A stretch of 64,000 nt of DNA from Solibacillus sp045640265 (GCA_045640265.1 JAZUES010000084.1:1-64000); one strand, 5' to 3'. Counted from the first letter of the stretch, positions 16,441 through 25,570 are shown. Notes: generated by a model from the letters alone, not told the origin. Numbers and translations are program-made.

Positions 16441-18079
16441 AAATGTAGCACCAAAAGATGCAAAGCTAGCAATGGCTAATATGTATGTCGCATTTATCGC
16501 ATTGCTACTTGGTGGTCTTGCAGGTCTTCTTCAAGTATTAGTTCGTTCAGGAGAATTTTCTCTTCCTGGTGGAATAAAAATTGGTTATTATCAAGTATTA
16601 ACGGTTCATGGTATTTTACTAGGTTTAATTTTAACAACATTCTTCATTTTAGGTTTCCAAATTGCTGCGGTTAGCCGTACAGCAGGACCATTAACTGATA
16701 CGCAACGCAAATTAGGTTGGATTGGTTTTTGGTTAATGACACTTGGCACAGCGATGGCTGCAGTCATGGTATTACTAAATAAAGCAACTGTTCTTTATAC
16801 GTTCTATGCACCATTAAAGGCACACTGGATTTTCTATTTAGGACTTACATTAGTAGTAGTTGGTTCTTGGGTGCTATGTGCTGCTCAAATTATGAAATAC
16901 TTCCAATGGAAAAAAGAAAACAAAGGTCAAACAACACCATTACTTACATACATGGTATTTGTTAACTGCCTTCTATGGATTACATGTTCTTTAGGTGTTG
17001 CAGTCGAAGTGTTATTCCAACTATTACCTTGGGCTCTAGGTTTAATTTCTCGTGTTGATGTTTTATTAACACGTACATTATTCTGGTACTTCGGTCACGC
17101 TCTTGTATACTTCTGGTTATTACCAGCATATATGGCTTGGTATGTAATCGTACCAAAAATTATCGGAGCAAAAATTTTCTCTGATTCACTGGCTCGTTTA
17201 TCATTTATTTTATTCTTATTATTCTCATTCCCAGTAGGTCTTCACCATCAATTAACAGAGCCTGGGATTGATGGTTTCTGGAAGTTCATTCAAGTTACGC
17301 TAACATTCTTCGTTATTATTCCATCGTTAATGACTGCATTCTCATTGTTCGCAACATTTGAGCTACGTGGTCGTGAATTAGGTGCGAAAGGCGTATTTGG
17401 CTGGTTCAAAAAATTACCTTGGGGTGATTCGCGTTTCTTAGTACCGTTTATCGGAATGGTAGCCTTCATTCCTGGTGGTGCTGGTGGTATCGTTAACGCA
17501 TCTCACCAAATGAATCAATTAGTACACAATACCATTTGGGTAACAGGTCACTTCCACTTAACGGTGGCAACAGCAGTAGTATTAACGTTCTTCGGGGTTT
17601 CTTTCTGGTTAATTCCACATTTAACTGGCCGTGTGTTAACACCAGTATTAAATAAAATGGGGATTTATGTAGGTGTGCTTTGGGCAATCGGTATGGCAAT
17701 CATGTCAGGATCTATGCATATCGCAGGTTTACTTGGTGCCCCACGTCGCTCAGATTACTCTGAATACGGTGGTGCACAACAAGCAATCGATTGGATTCCT
17801 TACTCTATTGCACAAGCAGTTGGTGGTACAATCCTATTCGTAGCCATTATTTTAATCATCTATATGGTGATTCAATTAGCATTCTTCGCACCAAAAGGTC
17901 ATGAAGAATTCCCAGTTGCAGAAGTTGCTCCAGGTGCACAAAAAACACCAGCAATTTTAGAAAACTTCAAATTCTGGGGCGTCATTGTTGCGGCATTAAT
18001 TATTTTCGCTTACACAATGCCAATCATTGAAATTTTAAGAAACTCACCTTTAGGCTCTACAGGCTTCACGCCTTGGTAA
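16421..18079 (+). CDS. ba3-type cytochrome c oxidase subunit I
   Basis: Haem-copper oxidase catalytic subunit, 552 residues, about 13 membrane helices. Visible ligands: TVHGILLG (low-spin haem), FGHALVYFWLLPAY (CuB His and the nearby Tyr), GLHHQLTEPG (CuB His-His) and TGHFHLTVATAV (haem His pair). Family B oxidases lack the D-channel residues of aa3 enzymes and have high oxygen affinity. ATG 16421 lies inside the subunit II gene behind AAGGTGGTGG, so translation is coupled. A terminator follows. QcrABC, coded 37 kb away, could supply reduced cytochrome c. Confidence 0.94.
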   Translation: MQQTVIKNVAPKDAKLAMANMYVAFIALLLGGLAGLLQVLVRSGEFSLPGGIKIGYYQVLTVHGILLGLILTTFFILGFQIAAVSRTAGPLTDTQRKLGWIGFWLMTLGTAMAAVMVLLNKATVLYTFYAPLKAHWIFYLGLTLVVVGSWVLCAAQIMKYFQWKKENKGQTTPLLTYMVFVNCLLWITCSLGVAVEVLFQLLPWALGLISRVDVLLTRTLFWYFGHALVYFWLLPAYMAWYVIVPKIIGAKIFSDSLARLSFILFLLFSFPVGLHHQLTEPGIDGFWKFIQVTLTFFVIIPSLMTAFSLFATFELRGRELGAKGVFGWFKKLPWGDSRFLVPFIGMVAFIPGGAGGIVNASHQMNQLVHNTIWVTGHFHLTVATAVVLTFFGVSFWLIPHLTGRVLTPVLNKMGIYVGVLWAIGMAIMSGSMHIAGLLGAPRRSDYSEYGGAQQAIDWIPYSIAQAVGGTILFVAIILIIYMVIQLAFFAPKGHEEFPVAEVAPGAQKTPAILENFKFWGVIVAALIIFAYTMPIIEILRNSPLGSTGFTPW

Positions 18080-18113
18080 TTAGATACAACCTCACATACT
18101 AATAAGGTTGTCA

Positions 18114-18147
18114 AAAAACCATCCGTTTCTTTCAACGGATGGTTTTT
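18114..18147. terminator. Bidirectional terminator, ba3 operon / anti-sigma gene
   Basis: Fourteen-base-pair perfect stem AAAAACCATCCGTT / AACGGATGGTTTTT, loop TCTTTC. The A/T ends serve both directions; the anti-sigma gene stops three bases away. Confidence 0.92.
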
Positions 18148-18150
18148 ACA

Positions 18151-19074
18151 TTACATAAAGAGTACAACGATGAGCAAATTGACTATCACGATCGTCACAA
18201 GTAGTTCTTTCCAATTAAACGGTTTTATTTTAAATAATTTATACAATACTTCACCAACGACTAAACTAATTGTAATGCCCATAAGTAGAAATAATAAATG
18301 AATGGTCCCTACCCAGTATTGAGATGAAAAAGCAATTATCAACAATATCGAAACAGTTGTTACATTAATCCAAAGTGATTTTTTCGGCTTTTCCTTTCCA
18401 ATACCAAAAATACGGAATCTATTTTCATAAAGTAATGAGCTAATAATTACAATGACCATTAAAACCATCTTCCATTTTGGAAATTGTTTATTTTCTAAAT
18501 ACACATGTAACCACTTTGTTGCAAATAGTTGAGTTGTTTCATCAGGAAGTACAAGCTCCATCCTCGTTGATGGGTCAATTAACAGAATGCCATCTGCTAC
18601 TTCGAATGATTTCAGAAAAATCATCTCTCCATTTTTTCGTTCGAACAAATAGTTTGTCGCACTTGAAAAATCGGTCTCATTTCTTGTGAAAGGCTTTAGT
18701 TCTGCACCACTTAAAAGTGCCTGAAAATCATTTAATAAGTTCCAATCTGTTGTTGTCAGCTTCTCTACGAAAAACGGAGATCTTAAATCATAGTTTTTTT
18801 CTGGCTGCTGTGAATATAAATATGTCGCCTTTTTTAATTCGCCTAATTCAAATGTGGCTGTTTTTTCTACTGGCAGCGATTTTGATAAGTCGGAAGTAAA
18901 GGTTTGTACGAACACATAAAGAATAATGACAAATAATGCAAGTGTTGCTCTATATGAGTAGGTTTGTTGTATCTTTTTCTTTTTCTGATGGCGTTGAAGA
19001 GTTTGCAGCTGCCTTGTTTTAATTTCTTGTGACATCAATTTTCGTTCAATTATTTTCAAACGGTTATCAAGCAT
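18151..19074 (-). CDS. Probable anti-sigma factor, multi-pass membrane protein
   Basis: Protein of 307 residues: a charged helical cytoplasmic N-terminus (1-40, rich in K/Q/R), one membrane helix (about 44-62), an extracytoplasmic domain (about 65-200) and four hydrophobic C-terminal segments. I recognise no named domain. Position argues for an anti-sigma factor: it overlaps the upstream ECF sigma gene by eight bases (ATGCTTGA), and AGGAGG lies eight bases before ATG 19074. The zinc anti-sigma motif H-x3-C-x2-C is absent, so it would be a non-ZAS type. The function is inferred from context. Confidence 0.65.
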   Translation of the reverse strand: MLDNRLKIIERKLMSQEIKTRQLQTLQRHQKKKKIQQTYSYRATLALFVIILYVFVQTFTSDLSKSLPVEKTATFELGELKKATYLYSQQPEKNYDLRSPFFVEKLTTTDWNLLNDFQALLSGAELKPFTRNETDFSSATNYLFERKNGEMIFLKSFEVADGILLIDPSTRMELVLPDETTQLFATKWLHVYLENKQFPKWKMVLMVIVIISSLLYENRFRIFGIGKEKPKKSLWINVTTVSILLIIAFSSQYWVGTIHLLFLLMGITISLVVGEVLYKLFKIKPFNWKELLVTIVIVNLLIVVLFM

Positions 19075-19564
19075 CCCCTTCACCTCCTAAAAGCTCATGT
19101 AACTTTTTCATGCCCCTCTCTGTTGCATTTTTAACCTTTACTTCTGGCCAGCCTAAAATTTGCGCTGTTTCTTTGATGGAATACCCCTCTATTTTACGTA
19201 ATACGATAGCTTCTCGGTAATGATAAGCCAACTGTCCGAGTGCGTCATATAGTTCATATTGGTCTGACTTTTTTTGTAGCCAATGTTCAGGTGAATATGT
19301 ATAGTCAATTTGCTCGTGCTCCTTTAGTAACGGGATAAACTTCAAGATTTTTTTACGCCTGAAATGGTCGTATACGCAATTACGTGCAATTTTTGTCAGC
19401 CATGTTTTTTCGCTTGCTTGCCCGCGAAATTGCTGGATATGTTGGATGGCCTTTATAAAGGTTTCCTGCGTTAGATCTTGCGCAAGCTCGTCGTCTCCAA
19501 CTAAAAAATAAATAAATTGATAAACACGATCATGATGTGAGACGTATAATTTTTCAATCGGCAA
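19067..19564 (-). CDS. ECF-family RNA polymerase sigma factor
   Basis: Protein of 165 residues with region 2 (DLTQETFIKAIQHIQQFRG, then SEKTWLTKIARNCVYDHFRR) and region 4 (REAIVLRKIEGYSIKETAQI). The region 2.3-2.4 wording is closest to B. subtilis SigX among those I know, but regulon identity cannot be claimed. The start is TTG 19564 with AAGGGGGT nine bases upstream. The probable anti-sigma gene is translationally coupled behind it. Cell-envelope stress control is the usual role. Confidence 0.9.
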   Translation of the reverse strand: MPIEKLYVSHHDRVYQFIYFLVGDDELAQDLTQETFIKAIQHIQQFRGQASEKTWLTKIARNCVYDHFRRKKILKFIPLLKEHEQIDYTYSPEHWLQKKSDQYELYDALGQLAYHYREAIVLRKIEGYSIKETAQILGWPEVKVKNATERGMKKLHELLGGEGDA

Positions 19565-19590
19565 TTGGCTTCTACCCCCTTATTCTTATA

Positions 19591-19616
19591 GACGGTTGAG
19601 TTTTCAATTTGACTCA
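19591..19616 (-). promoter_or_regulatory. Candidate autoregulatory ECF promoter
   Basis: On the - strand: TGAGTC (19616-19611), 16 bases, CGTC (19594-19591) followed by TATA. Bacillus ECF promoters are TGAAAC-N16-CGTC; the -10 and the spacing match, the -35 in four of six. Confidence 0.4.
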
Positions 19617-19631
19617 CTTAAAACAAAAAAA

Positions 19632-19656
19632 CCCGTTCGATGTTTTATCGAACGGG
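19632..19656 (-). terminator. Terminator of ypvA
   Basis: CCCGTTCGAT / ATCGAACGGG with a five-base loop, followed by seven T on the - strand. Confidence 0.93.
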
Positions 19657-19665
19657 CTACTATAG

Positions 19666-21567
19666 TTATTGAGGGTCTACTGCTAAAATGTCGATGAAGT
19701 TTGATTTCACTTTAACTTCTTCTTCATTTAATAAAATATGAATATCCCCATGGTCATTCGATGTCCGAATTAAACGGCCCATCCCTTGTTGAAGACGCAG
19801 TTGCATAAATGGTAACTCGACATCTTCAAATGGATTTTGAGCGAATGTACGCTTCGCATCAAATAATGGGTCATGTGGTGGGAACGGTAAATCAAATATA
19901 ATAACGCGTGTTAACGCTTCTTCTGGTAAATCTAATCCTTCCCATAAATGGTATGAGCATAATGTTTTAATTTCACCATTTTGGAAGTCACGGACGATTG
20001 CTGAAAGCTCTCGGTCCCCTTCAAACGCCACTTTTAAACGTGTCATTAAGCTAAGCTGTGATTTAAATTGATTCATCGCTTGCTTCGACTTGAATAAAAT
20101 TAAAGTTTGTTCATCGTCTTTTAATAAGCTTTCAACTTTTGTAGTCTTTTCTTGTTGCGGTAATTCGTGTAAATAGATTTTCATTACTTCTTCGTAATCG
20201 AATGGTGATGGTACACTAAAGTTTTGGTGTTTTTCGATACCTAAGCTTGAAGCGATATAGCTGAAATCTTTTTTCACTGATAATGTCGCTGAAGAAAAGA
20301 CAATCGGCATTTTTTTCGAGAATAATGTTTCTGATAATACTTCTGTAATAAGTCGAGGCATAATGACTAATGTTTCTTCACCATCTGTATCCTCTAACCA
20401 ATCCACCGCATCACCTTGTGCTACAAAAATACGTAGTGACGCGGCATAGTGCTCTAAAAACTCTTCTGCCATATTTAATTCATATTCTGGAATCATATAA
20501 AGCTCTGATTCAAATACGAATTCTTCTAATAGCTGATCCACATAGGCAACAACACGTTTACCGAGCTCAATTAAACGGTCTGACTTATTTATTCGTTTAC
20601 GATCTTCATCTGATTTTACAACATCATCACGTAATTGATCAAAGAATAATTCATGATGATCTTGCAAGTGCTCAATTGCATATAATGTACGCTCACGAAC
20701 ACCATCTACCATTAAATGCTCTAAGAGTTCAACGATAGTAAACGCCTGTACTTTATAAGTTAAAGCCTTTTGTGCAGCATATTCTAATAAATGGCCTTCA
20801 TCAAGAACAGCCATCGACACCTCTGGTAAAAGTGGCAATTGACCTTCACGTTCACGTGATTCCTTCGTCGCTAAGTGCTCCATTAAGAAGTCTTGCGAAC
20901 AGATAATAAGATCCGAAGATTTTCGGTAATGTCCACGGTGCAACGTTTGACCACAACGATTACGTAAGTCACAAACTGCACATTGCATAATGGAGTTGTA
21001 GTTCACTTTTTGCCAATCTTCATCGCTGACACCTGAATAGTCTGAGCGCTCTCCGTAAGGTTGAACTGCAATCATGCTACCTTGCGCATAAACACCATCT
21101 GGTATTGAAAAGGCAATATCGTCAATCCACTCTTCAGTTTCTGTTTTTTCTGCTTCTTCAAAGCGTTTTAAGCATAAATACTGGTCGCGTGATTTTGCTA
21201 AACGTACGTCAATATCTAATCCTAGTACATCACGTAATTTATGAATATCGCCACCTTCTTTTACAAGCTGGTCGATTAATGTTTCATCCGCGCAAGCAAT
21301 TAAGGCAGGTTTCCCTGTATAACGTGCATAGGAAACAGCTGGTAAAAGGTAAGCAATTGTTTTACCTGTACCAACGCCTGCCTCGGCAAATAATATGTTT
21401 TTTTCTTTTAGTGCTTGTTCGATTTGATAAGCCATGAAAATCTGCTCATCTCGGCATTCAAAGCCCTTTTCTGGTAGCTCGTCATATAAAACGTCTCCCA
21501 TCCAATCGCCTAGTGATTCGAAAAATGTTTTATCTCTTGATAAATCAAATGGTAAAGACTTCCTCAA
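19666..21567 (-). CDS. ypvA: DinG-family DNA helicase with Fe-S cysteines
   Basis: XPD/DinG-type superfamily 2 helicase, 633 residues. Walker A is EAGVGTGKT (about 62-70), the DEAH-like box is LDEGHLL, and C-terminal motif VI is QGMGRLIR. Four cysteines in the right order for the XPD iron-sulphur domain are visible (YLC, then QCAVC and RC), so it should be a 5'-3' Fe-S helicase. I chose TTG 21567 because AGGGGGAA is just upstream; an in-frame ATG at 21609 lies in the loop of a hairpin and has no ribosome site. The locus is syntenic with B. subtilis ypvA, next to ypsC. Confidence 0.88.
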   Translation of the reverse strand: MRKSLPFDLSRDKTFFESLGDWMGDVLYDELPEKGFECRDEQIFMAYQIEQALKEKNILFAEAGVGTGKTIAYLLPAVSYARYTGKPALIACADETLIDQLVKEGGDIHKLRDVLGLDIDVRLAKSRDQYLCLKRFEEAEKTETEEWIDDIAFSIPDGVYAQGSMIAVQPYGERSDYSGVSDEDWQKVNYNSIMQCAVCDLRNRCGQTLHRGHYRKSSDLIICSQDFLMEHLATKESREREGQLPLLPEVSMAVLDEGHLLEYAAQKALTYKVQAFTIVELLEHLMVDGVRERTLYAIEHLQDHHELFFDQLRDDVVKSDEDRKRINKSDRLIELGKRVVAYVDQLLEEFVFESELYMIPEYELNMAEEFLEHYAASLRIFVAQGDAVDWLEDTDGEETLVIMPRLITEVLSETLFSKKMPIVFSSATLSVKKDFSYIASSLGIEKHQNFSVPSPFDYEEVMKIYLHELPQQEKTTKVESLLKDDEQTLILFKSKQAMNQFKSQLSLMTRLKVAFEGDRELSAIVRDFQNGEIKTLCSYHLWEGLDLPEEALTRVIIFDLPFPPHDPLFDAKRTFAQNPFEDVELPFMQLRLQQGMGRLIRTSNDHGDIHILLNEEEVKVKSNFIDILAVDPQ

Positions 21568-21587
21568 ATTGATGTTCCCCCTAATAT

Positions 21588-21621
21588 GAAGCGGAAGGAA
21601 CTCAGTCATCCCTTCCGCTTC
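21588..21621 (-). promoter_or_regulatory. Hairpin in the ypvA leader
   Basis: GAAGCGGAAGG / CCTTCCGCTTC, 11 pairs, closing about seven bases before the ribosome site of ypvA on the - strand. No U tract follows, so it is not a terminator. It may affect translation or RNA stability. Confidence 0.5.
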
Positions 21622-21724
21622 TACTTAATTCTACTTATAATCTACATTTTTCTTAATAAAAAATCCCGTACTTATCATTATACAACGAATAAATAAAAAA
21701 TCCTACTTATTCGAAATGAAAAAA

Positions 21725-21751
21725 ACTACATTAGTTAAAAACTAATGTAGT
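21725..21751 (-). terminator. Terminator of ypsC
   Basis: ACTACATTAGTT / AACTAATGTAGT, loop of three, followed on the - strand by TTTTTTT. Confidence 0.92.
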
Positions 21752-21758
21752 CATTTTA

Positions 21759-22901
21759 TTAGAATTGTGGACGACCCGATTTTTGACCCCAATATTGATA
21801 AAGGTCTGTACGAATAAATCCGTTAAATAATTTACGTTTTTTTGTTGCCTTTTTACCATAATGTACTTCGAAATCTTCCATTGATGAAAGCATGTATACA
21901 GACCATGTTGGGTAACTTTTCATAACGGTACCAAACTGACGTAGCATTTTTTCGATCTCTTCTACATCACCGATACGTTCCCCGTATGGTGGATTGGTTA
22001 CAATAACACCATCTGTCAATTTTGTTGTAAAGTCTGTTGCTTGCATTTGCTTGAAGGTAATCATGTCACCAAAGCCTGCTTCCATTGCATTTTCTTGTGC
22101 AATTGTAACCATGCGGTGATCGATATCTGTTCCAATAATCGTTAACTCTTGGTCATAGTTTGCTAATGAATCGGCTTCGTCACGTGCTTTTTCCCAAATG
22201 GCTTGTTTCATCCATGGCCATGACTCTGAAATGAACTCACGGTTGTAGCCTGGGGCAATATTTTGACCAATCATTGCGGCTTCCAGAGCAATCGTACCAG
22301 AACCACAGAATGGGTCTACGAATGGACGGCTTGGTGACCATTTTGAAATTTTCACTAAAGCTGCTGCCAACGTTTCTTTAAGGGGTGCTTCCCCTTGGCT
22401 TGTACGATACCCGCGCTTATGAAGACCGACACCTGATGTATCAATTGTTAATGTTGCCACATCTTTTAAAATTGAAATTTCTATTTTAAATGTTGGACCC
22501 GATTCATCTAAGAATCCTAGACGTTTATAAGCTAATTTCATACGCTCAACGATTGCTTTTTTCGTAATTGCTTGGCAGTCCGGTACACTAAATAGTGTTG
22601 ATTTCACTGATTTACCTGATACCGGGAATGCAGCGTCTACTGGTAAATATTGTTCCCAGTTTATTGCTTTTACTCCCTCGAACAATTGGTCAAATGTACG
22701 AACTGGAAATTGAGCCGCGACAATTTTGACACGATCTCCTACACGTAACCAAAGATTCGTACGTGCAATCGCTAGCTCGTCTCCTTCAAAATACACTTTG
22801 CCGTTTTCGACACGTGTTTCATATCCTAATGCGCGCACTTCATCTGCAACGATTGATTCTAAACCCATTGCTGCAGTTGCGACTAAATTAAATTTTGTCA
22901 T
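21759..22901 (-). CDS. ypsC: THUMP-domain rRNA guanine-N2 methyltransferase (RlmL type)
   Basis: SAM-dependent RNA methyltransferase of 380 residues: an N-terminal ferredoxin-like/THUMP region (about 1-155) and a C-terminal Rossmann methyltransferase domain with DPFCGSGTIALEAA (SAM loop) and the N6/N2-methyltransferase motif NPPYGERIG. It is the homologue of B. subtilis YpsC and E. coli RlmL N-terminal half, which make m2G in 23S rRNA. Seven bases separate it from the upstream GGDEF-EAL gene, whose 3' end carries its ribosome site (GGAAGGA), so the two may share a transcript. Confidence 0.93.
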   Translation of the reverse strand: MTKFNLVATAAMGLESIVADEVRALGYETRVENGKVYFEGDELAIARTNLWLRVGDRVKIVAAQFPVRTFDQLFEGVKAINWEQYLPVDAAFPVSGKSVKSTLFSVPDCQAITKKAIVERMKLAYKRLGFLDESGPTFKIEISILKDVATLTIDTSGVGLHKRGYRTSQGEAPLKETLAAALVKISKWSPSRPFVDPFCGSGTIALEAAMIGQNIAPGYNREFISESWPWMKQAIWEKARDEADSLANYDQELTIIGTDIDHRMVTIAQENAMEAGFGDMITFKQMQATDFTTKLTDGVIVTNPPYGERIGDVEEIEKMLRQFGTVMKSYPTWSVYMLSSMEDFEVHYGKKATKKRKLFNGFIRTDLYQYWGQKSGRPQF

Positions 22902-22907
22902 ACGTTG

Positions 22908-24659
22908 TTAAATCCTTCCTTGATGCTCGATTTCCCAAAATTGAATGAACTCAACTAATTCCTCAAGCGGTAATGGCTTACTATAGTAATACCCTTGTAT
23001 ATAATCACAACCCATTTTACGTAACATTTCTACTTGTTGTCCACTTTCAACACCCTCAGCAACTACCTTCATTTGTAAGCGATGTGCCATTTGAATGATA
23101 GCATCAACAATCGCTTGTTTATCTGCTAAAGAACAAATATGTTGAATAAAGCTTCTATCAATTTTTAATACATCTAATGGGAAACGAACTAAATAACTTA
23201 GTGATGAATAACCTGTCCCAAAATCATCAATTGATAATTTAAAACCAAGCTTCTTTAGTTTAACAAGTTTACTAACAGTTTCCTGTGCACTATTCATAAC
23301 GGTACGTTCCGTTACTTCGATTTCAAATGCTTGGGCAGAAGTATTGTTTTTTTCTAAAATCGTTTGAACCGATTCTAAAAAGTTCTGTTGTTGGAAATGT
23401 AAACTTGAAACATTAATTGCAATTGGAACTGATGGATAGCCTGCATGTGATAATTTGGCATACCCTTCACACGCTAAATCAAAAATGATTTCACTAAGTG
23501 GTATTATGAGCCCTGATTCCTCTGCATATTCAATAAATTCTGTTGGAGATACAAAGCCTAACTTTTCATTATTCCAGCGTACGAGGGCTTCTACACCAAC
23601 AATGTCCTCAGATTTTACACAAATTTTTGGCTGATAGGCTAATGTGAATTCTCGATTTTCAATAGCCTTTCGTAATTCACTATCTAAAACTAACAAACGA
23701 TTCGTATCGGTTTTAAGCTCATCAAAGTAGAAAGAAAAACAATTTCGGCCATTATCTTTTGAAAATCCCATTGCTTTATCTGCACGGTTTAATAATTGTT
23801 CTGTCGTTGTTCCATCTTCAGGATAAATACTTATGCCTATACTTGTAGACACAAAAATTTCCTGATTTTGAACAATAAATGGTTTTTCAATCTCGCGAAT
23901 AACTTGTTCTGCAAATTTAGCCGCTTCACGAGGATGATGAATATTAGTTAAAGTAATAACAAATTCATCGCCACCGTATCGTGCTAATATATCTTTATTT
24001 TTCAATAACGCATTGACACGCTTTGACACTTCGATAAGTAAATAATCACCAATCTCATGACCTAATGTATCATTGACTTGTTTAAAACGGTCTAAGTCCA
24101 TAAAAAATACAGCATGCTGAACCGTTTTTTCGCTTCTATCACTTTCGATGTCTAACAATGCTTTCATTCTTTCTATAAATGCAAAACGATTGCAAACATC
24201 TGTTAACGTATCACGTAAGGCTCTTTTTTCTAATTCATTTTCAACAATTTTACGCTCTGATAAATCAGTAAAGATGGCACAATAGTTAATAAGCTTGCCT
24301 GCATTATTTGATATCGCCATAATTGTAAGCCATTCAGGATATATCTCTCCTGTCTTACGTTGATTCCAAATTTCACCTTGCCAACTACCACTTTTATCAA
24401 TACTTTGCCACATATCTGTATAAAATAATTTTTCATGAACGCCAGACTGTAAAATGGATGGACTCTCTCCAATTACTTCATTCCTCTTATAGCCTGTAAC
24501 CAACTCAAATGCCGAATTTACATTTACGATTCGTTTCTTCTCATCGGTTATCATAATGCCCTCTGCGACATTTTCAAAAATCTTGTTAATCAGATTATCT
24601 GGATAGTGCGACAACGAAAGTTCTTGTGCGATTGAAATGTTCGACAGTGCTTCGTTCAA
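22908..24659 (-). CDS. PAS-GGDEF-EAL cyclic-di-GMP turnover protein
   Basis: Soluble protein of 583 residues: a PAS sensor (about 20-140), GGDEF diguanylate cyclase domain with intact YGGDEF, and an EAL phosphodiesterase domain with all key residues (EALVRW, NVSS, EVTER, DDFGTGYSS, KIDRSF, AEGVES, QGYYYSKP). Both activities are possible. The inhibitory I-site reads KxxD rather than RxxD (KNKD). TTG 24659 follows AAGGGTG. It lies between ypsC and rnpB, which are adjacent in B. subtilis, so it was inserted here or lost there. The PAS ligand is unknown. Confidence 0.92.
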   Translation of the reverse strand: MNEALSNISIAQELSLSHYPDNLINKIFENVAEGIMITDEKKRIVNVNSAFELVTGYKRNEVIGESPSILQSGVHEKLFYTDMWQSIDKSGSWQGEIWNQRKTGEIYPEWLTIMAISNNAGKLINYCAIFTDLSERKIVENELEKRALRDTLTDVCNRFAFIERMKALLDIESDRSEKTVQHAVFFMDLDRFKQVNDTLGHEIGDYLLIEVSKRVNALLKNKDILARYGGDEFVITLTNIHHPREAAKFAEQVIREIEKPFIVQNQEIFVSTSIGISIYPEDGTTTEQLLNRADKAMGFSKDNGRNCFSFYFDELKTDTNRLLVLDSELRKAIENREFTLAYQPKICVKSEDIVGVEALVRWNNEKLGFVSPTEFIEYAEESGLIIPLSEIIFDLACEGYAKLSHAGYPSVPIAINVSSLHFQQQNFLESVQTILEKNNTSAQAFEIEVTERTVMNSAQETVSKLVKLKKLGFKLSIDDFGTGYSSLSYLVRFPLDVLKIDRSFIQHICSLADKQAIVDAIIQMAHRLQMKVVAEGVESGQQVEMLRKMGCDYIQGYYYSKPLPLEELVEFIQFWEIEHQGRI

Positions 24660-24775
24660 TGAATATCACCCTTATTTTCTAATAAAACTTCATAGTTTAT
24701 GTCAATATGTAATATGTATTATTCTAAATGATAAATGTTCGGATTGGATAAGTTTAAAATTGACTTATCTATAAG

Positions 24776-24807
24776 AAAGGCTCTCCACAAAAGAATGGAG
24801 AGCCTTT
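24776..24807 (-). terminator. Terminator of rnpB
   Basis: AAAGGCTCTCCA (24776-24787) / TGGAGAGCCTTT (24796-24807), followed by T-rich sequence on the - strand. Confidence 0.92.
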
Positions 24808-24825
24808 TTAACTATTCAAAAAAAG

Positions 24826-25219
24826 CACCAATAAACAATAAGCCATGTTTTGTTCCTAAGTACTCAAACGACCTTCGTCTCGTACGACTAGGTAGTAATC
24901 ATCTATCTACGGCCAATAGCCGTCCCTCCATCCGTTCAATTCCTTCAGGAGAGTGCCCCTACCATAATTTGGGTTTCTCACTCATGGGGTTTACCTCGTT
25001 CCACCTTATAACTTTCATTATAAGCTCCGTCACTGTGGCACTTTCAGGAAGTTTCGTCCATATCTAAAAGACTTAGGAGTTCCTTCCGCCGTCAAGCATT
25101 TGCTTGCCTTACCTTATTTTTTCAGTAAGCACGAACACTACGGTCATCTCAGATCCGTGTGAGCATGGACTTTCCTCTGCGATTTTAACACCGCAGCGAT
25201 TACTCGTATTATTGATGTA
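24826..25219 (-). ncRNA. rnpB: RNase P RNA, Bacillus (type B)
   Basis: Catalytic RNA that trims tRNA 5' leaders. On the - strand the universal blocks appear in order: GAGGAAAGTCCATGCTC, CACGGATCTGAGATGACCG, GTAGTGTTCGTGC, GAAAGTGCCACAGTGACG, GTGGAACGAGGTAAACCCC, GAGAAACCCAAAT, GTAGATAGATGATT and GGAACAAAACATGGCTTA. The ends pair as helix P1 (CATCAATAA with TTATTGGTG). Roughly 394 bases; both ends are estimates to within a few bases. The position next to gpsB and ypsC is conserved in B. subtilis. A 110-codon open frame on the opposite strand is an artefact of this RNA. Confidence 0.97.
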
Positions 25220-25224
25220 TTGCT

Positions 25225-25253
25225 AGTATACTGCACTCGTCAAAAAAATACAA
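25225..25253 (-). promoter_or_regulatory. Promoter of rnpB
   Basis: On the - strand: TTGTAT (25253-25248), 17 bases, TATACT (25230-25225). The start would fall at 25217-25219, where helix P1 begins. Confidence 0.7.
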
Positions 25254-25273
25254 TGCCTTTATAAATAGTCGAA

Positions 25274-25570
25274 CTATTCGTATAGTTTACTTCCAAAAAC
25301 ATGCTTCTCTAAATTCGATAAACGTTTTAAAATATCAAAATTTGTATTGTTTGTCGTTGGCTGAACTGGTGCTGGTTTGCGACTACTAGTTGTCGCTTCT
25401 TGTTTTAGACGTGCATTTTCTTCTTCTAATGCAGCGATTTTCGTAGCGAAAGCATCATAATCTTCGCGAATTAGATCTAAAAATTGATCGACCTCATCCA
25501 CGTTATAACCTTTCATGCTCTTTTTGAATTCTTTTTCTAATATATAGTCAGCTGTTAATTTAATGTCCAT
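25274..25570 (-). CDS. gpsB: Cell-cycle protein GpsB
   Basis: Coiled-coil protein of 98 residues, the same length as B. subtilis GpsB. It moves between the division site and the side wall and docks PBP1 through its DivIVA-like N-terminal domain. Seen here: the membrane-binding head TADYILEKEFKKSMKGYNVDE, a coiled coil (about 30-65), a proline/threonine linker and a C-terminal helix. ATG 25570 lies eight bases after AAGGA. Its likely client PonA is coded 5 kb away. No promoter is clear in 25571-25680. Confidence 0.96.
   Translation of the reverse strand: MDIKLTADYILEKEFKKSMKGYNVDEVDQFLDLIREDYDAFATKIAALEEENARLKQEATTSSRKPAPVQPTTNNTNFDILKRLSNLEKHVFGSKLYE

Noticed and set aside
24735..25067. 110-codon open frame on + strand
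   Set aside because: It lies antisense over RNase P RNA; its sequence is explained by the conserved RNA blocks and it has no ribosome site.
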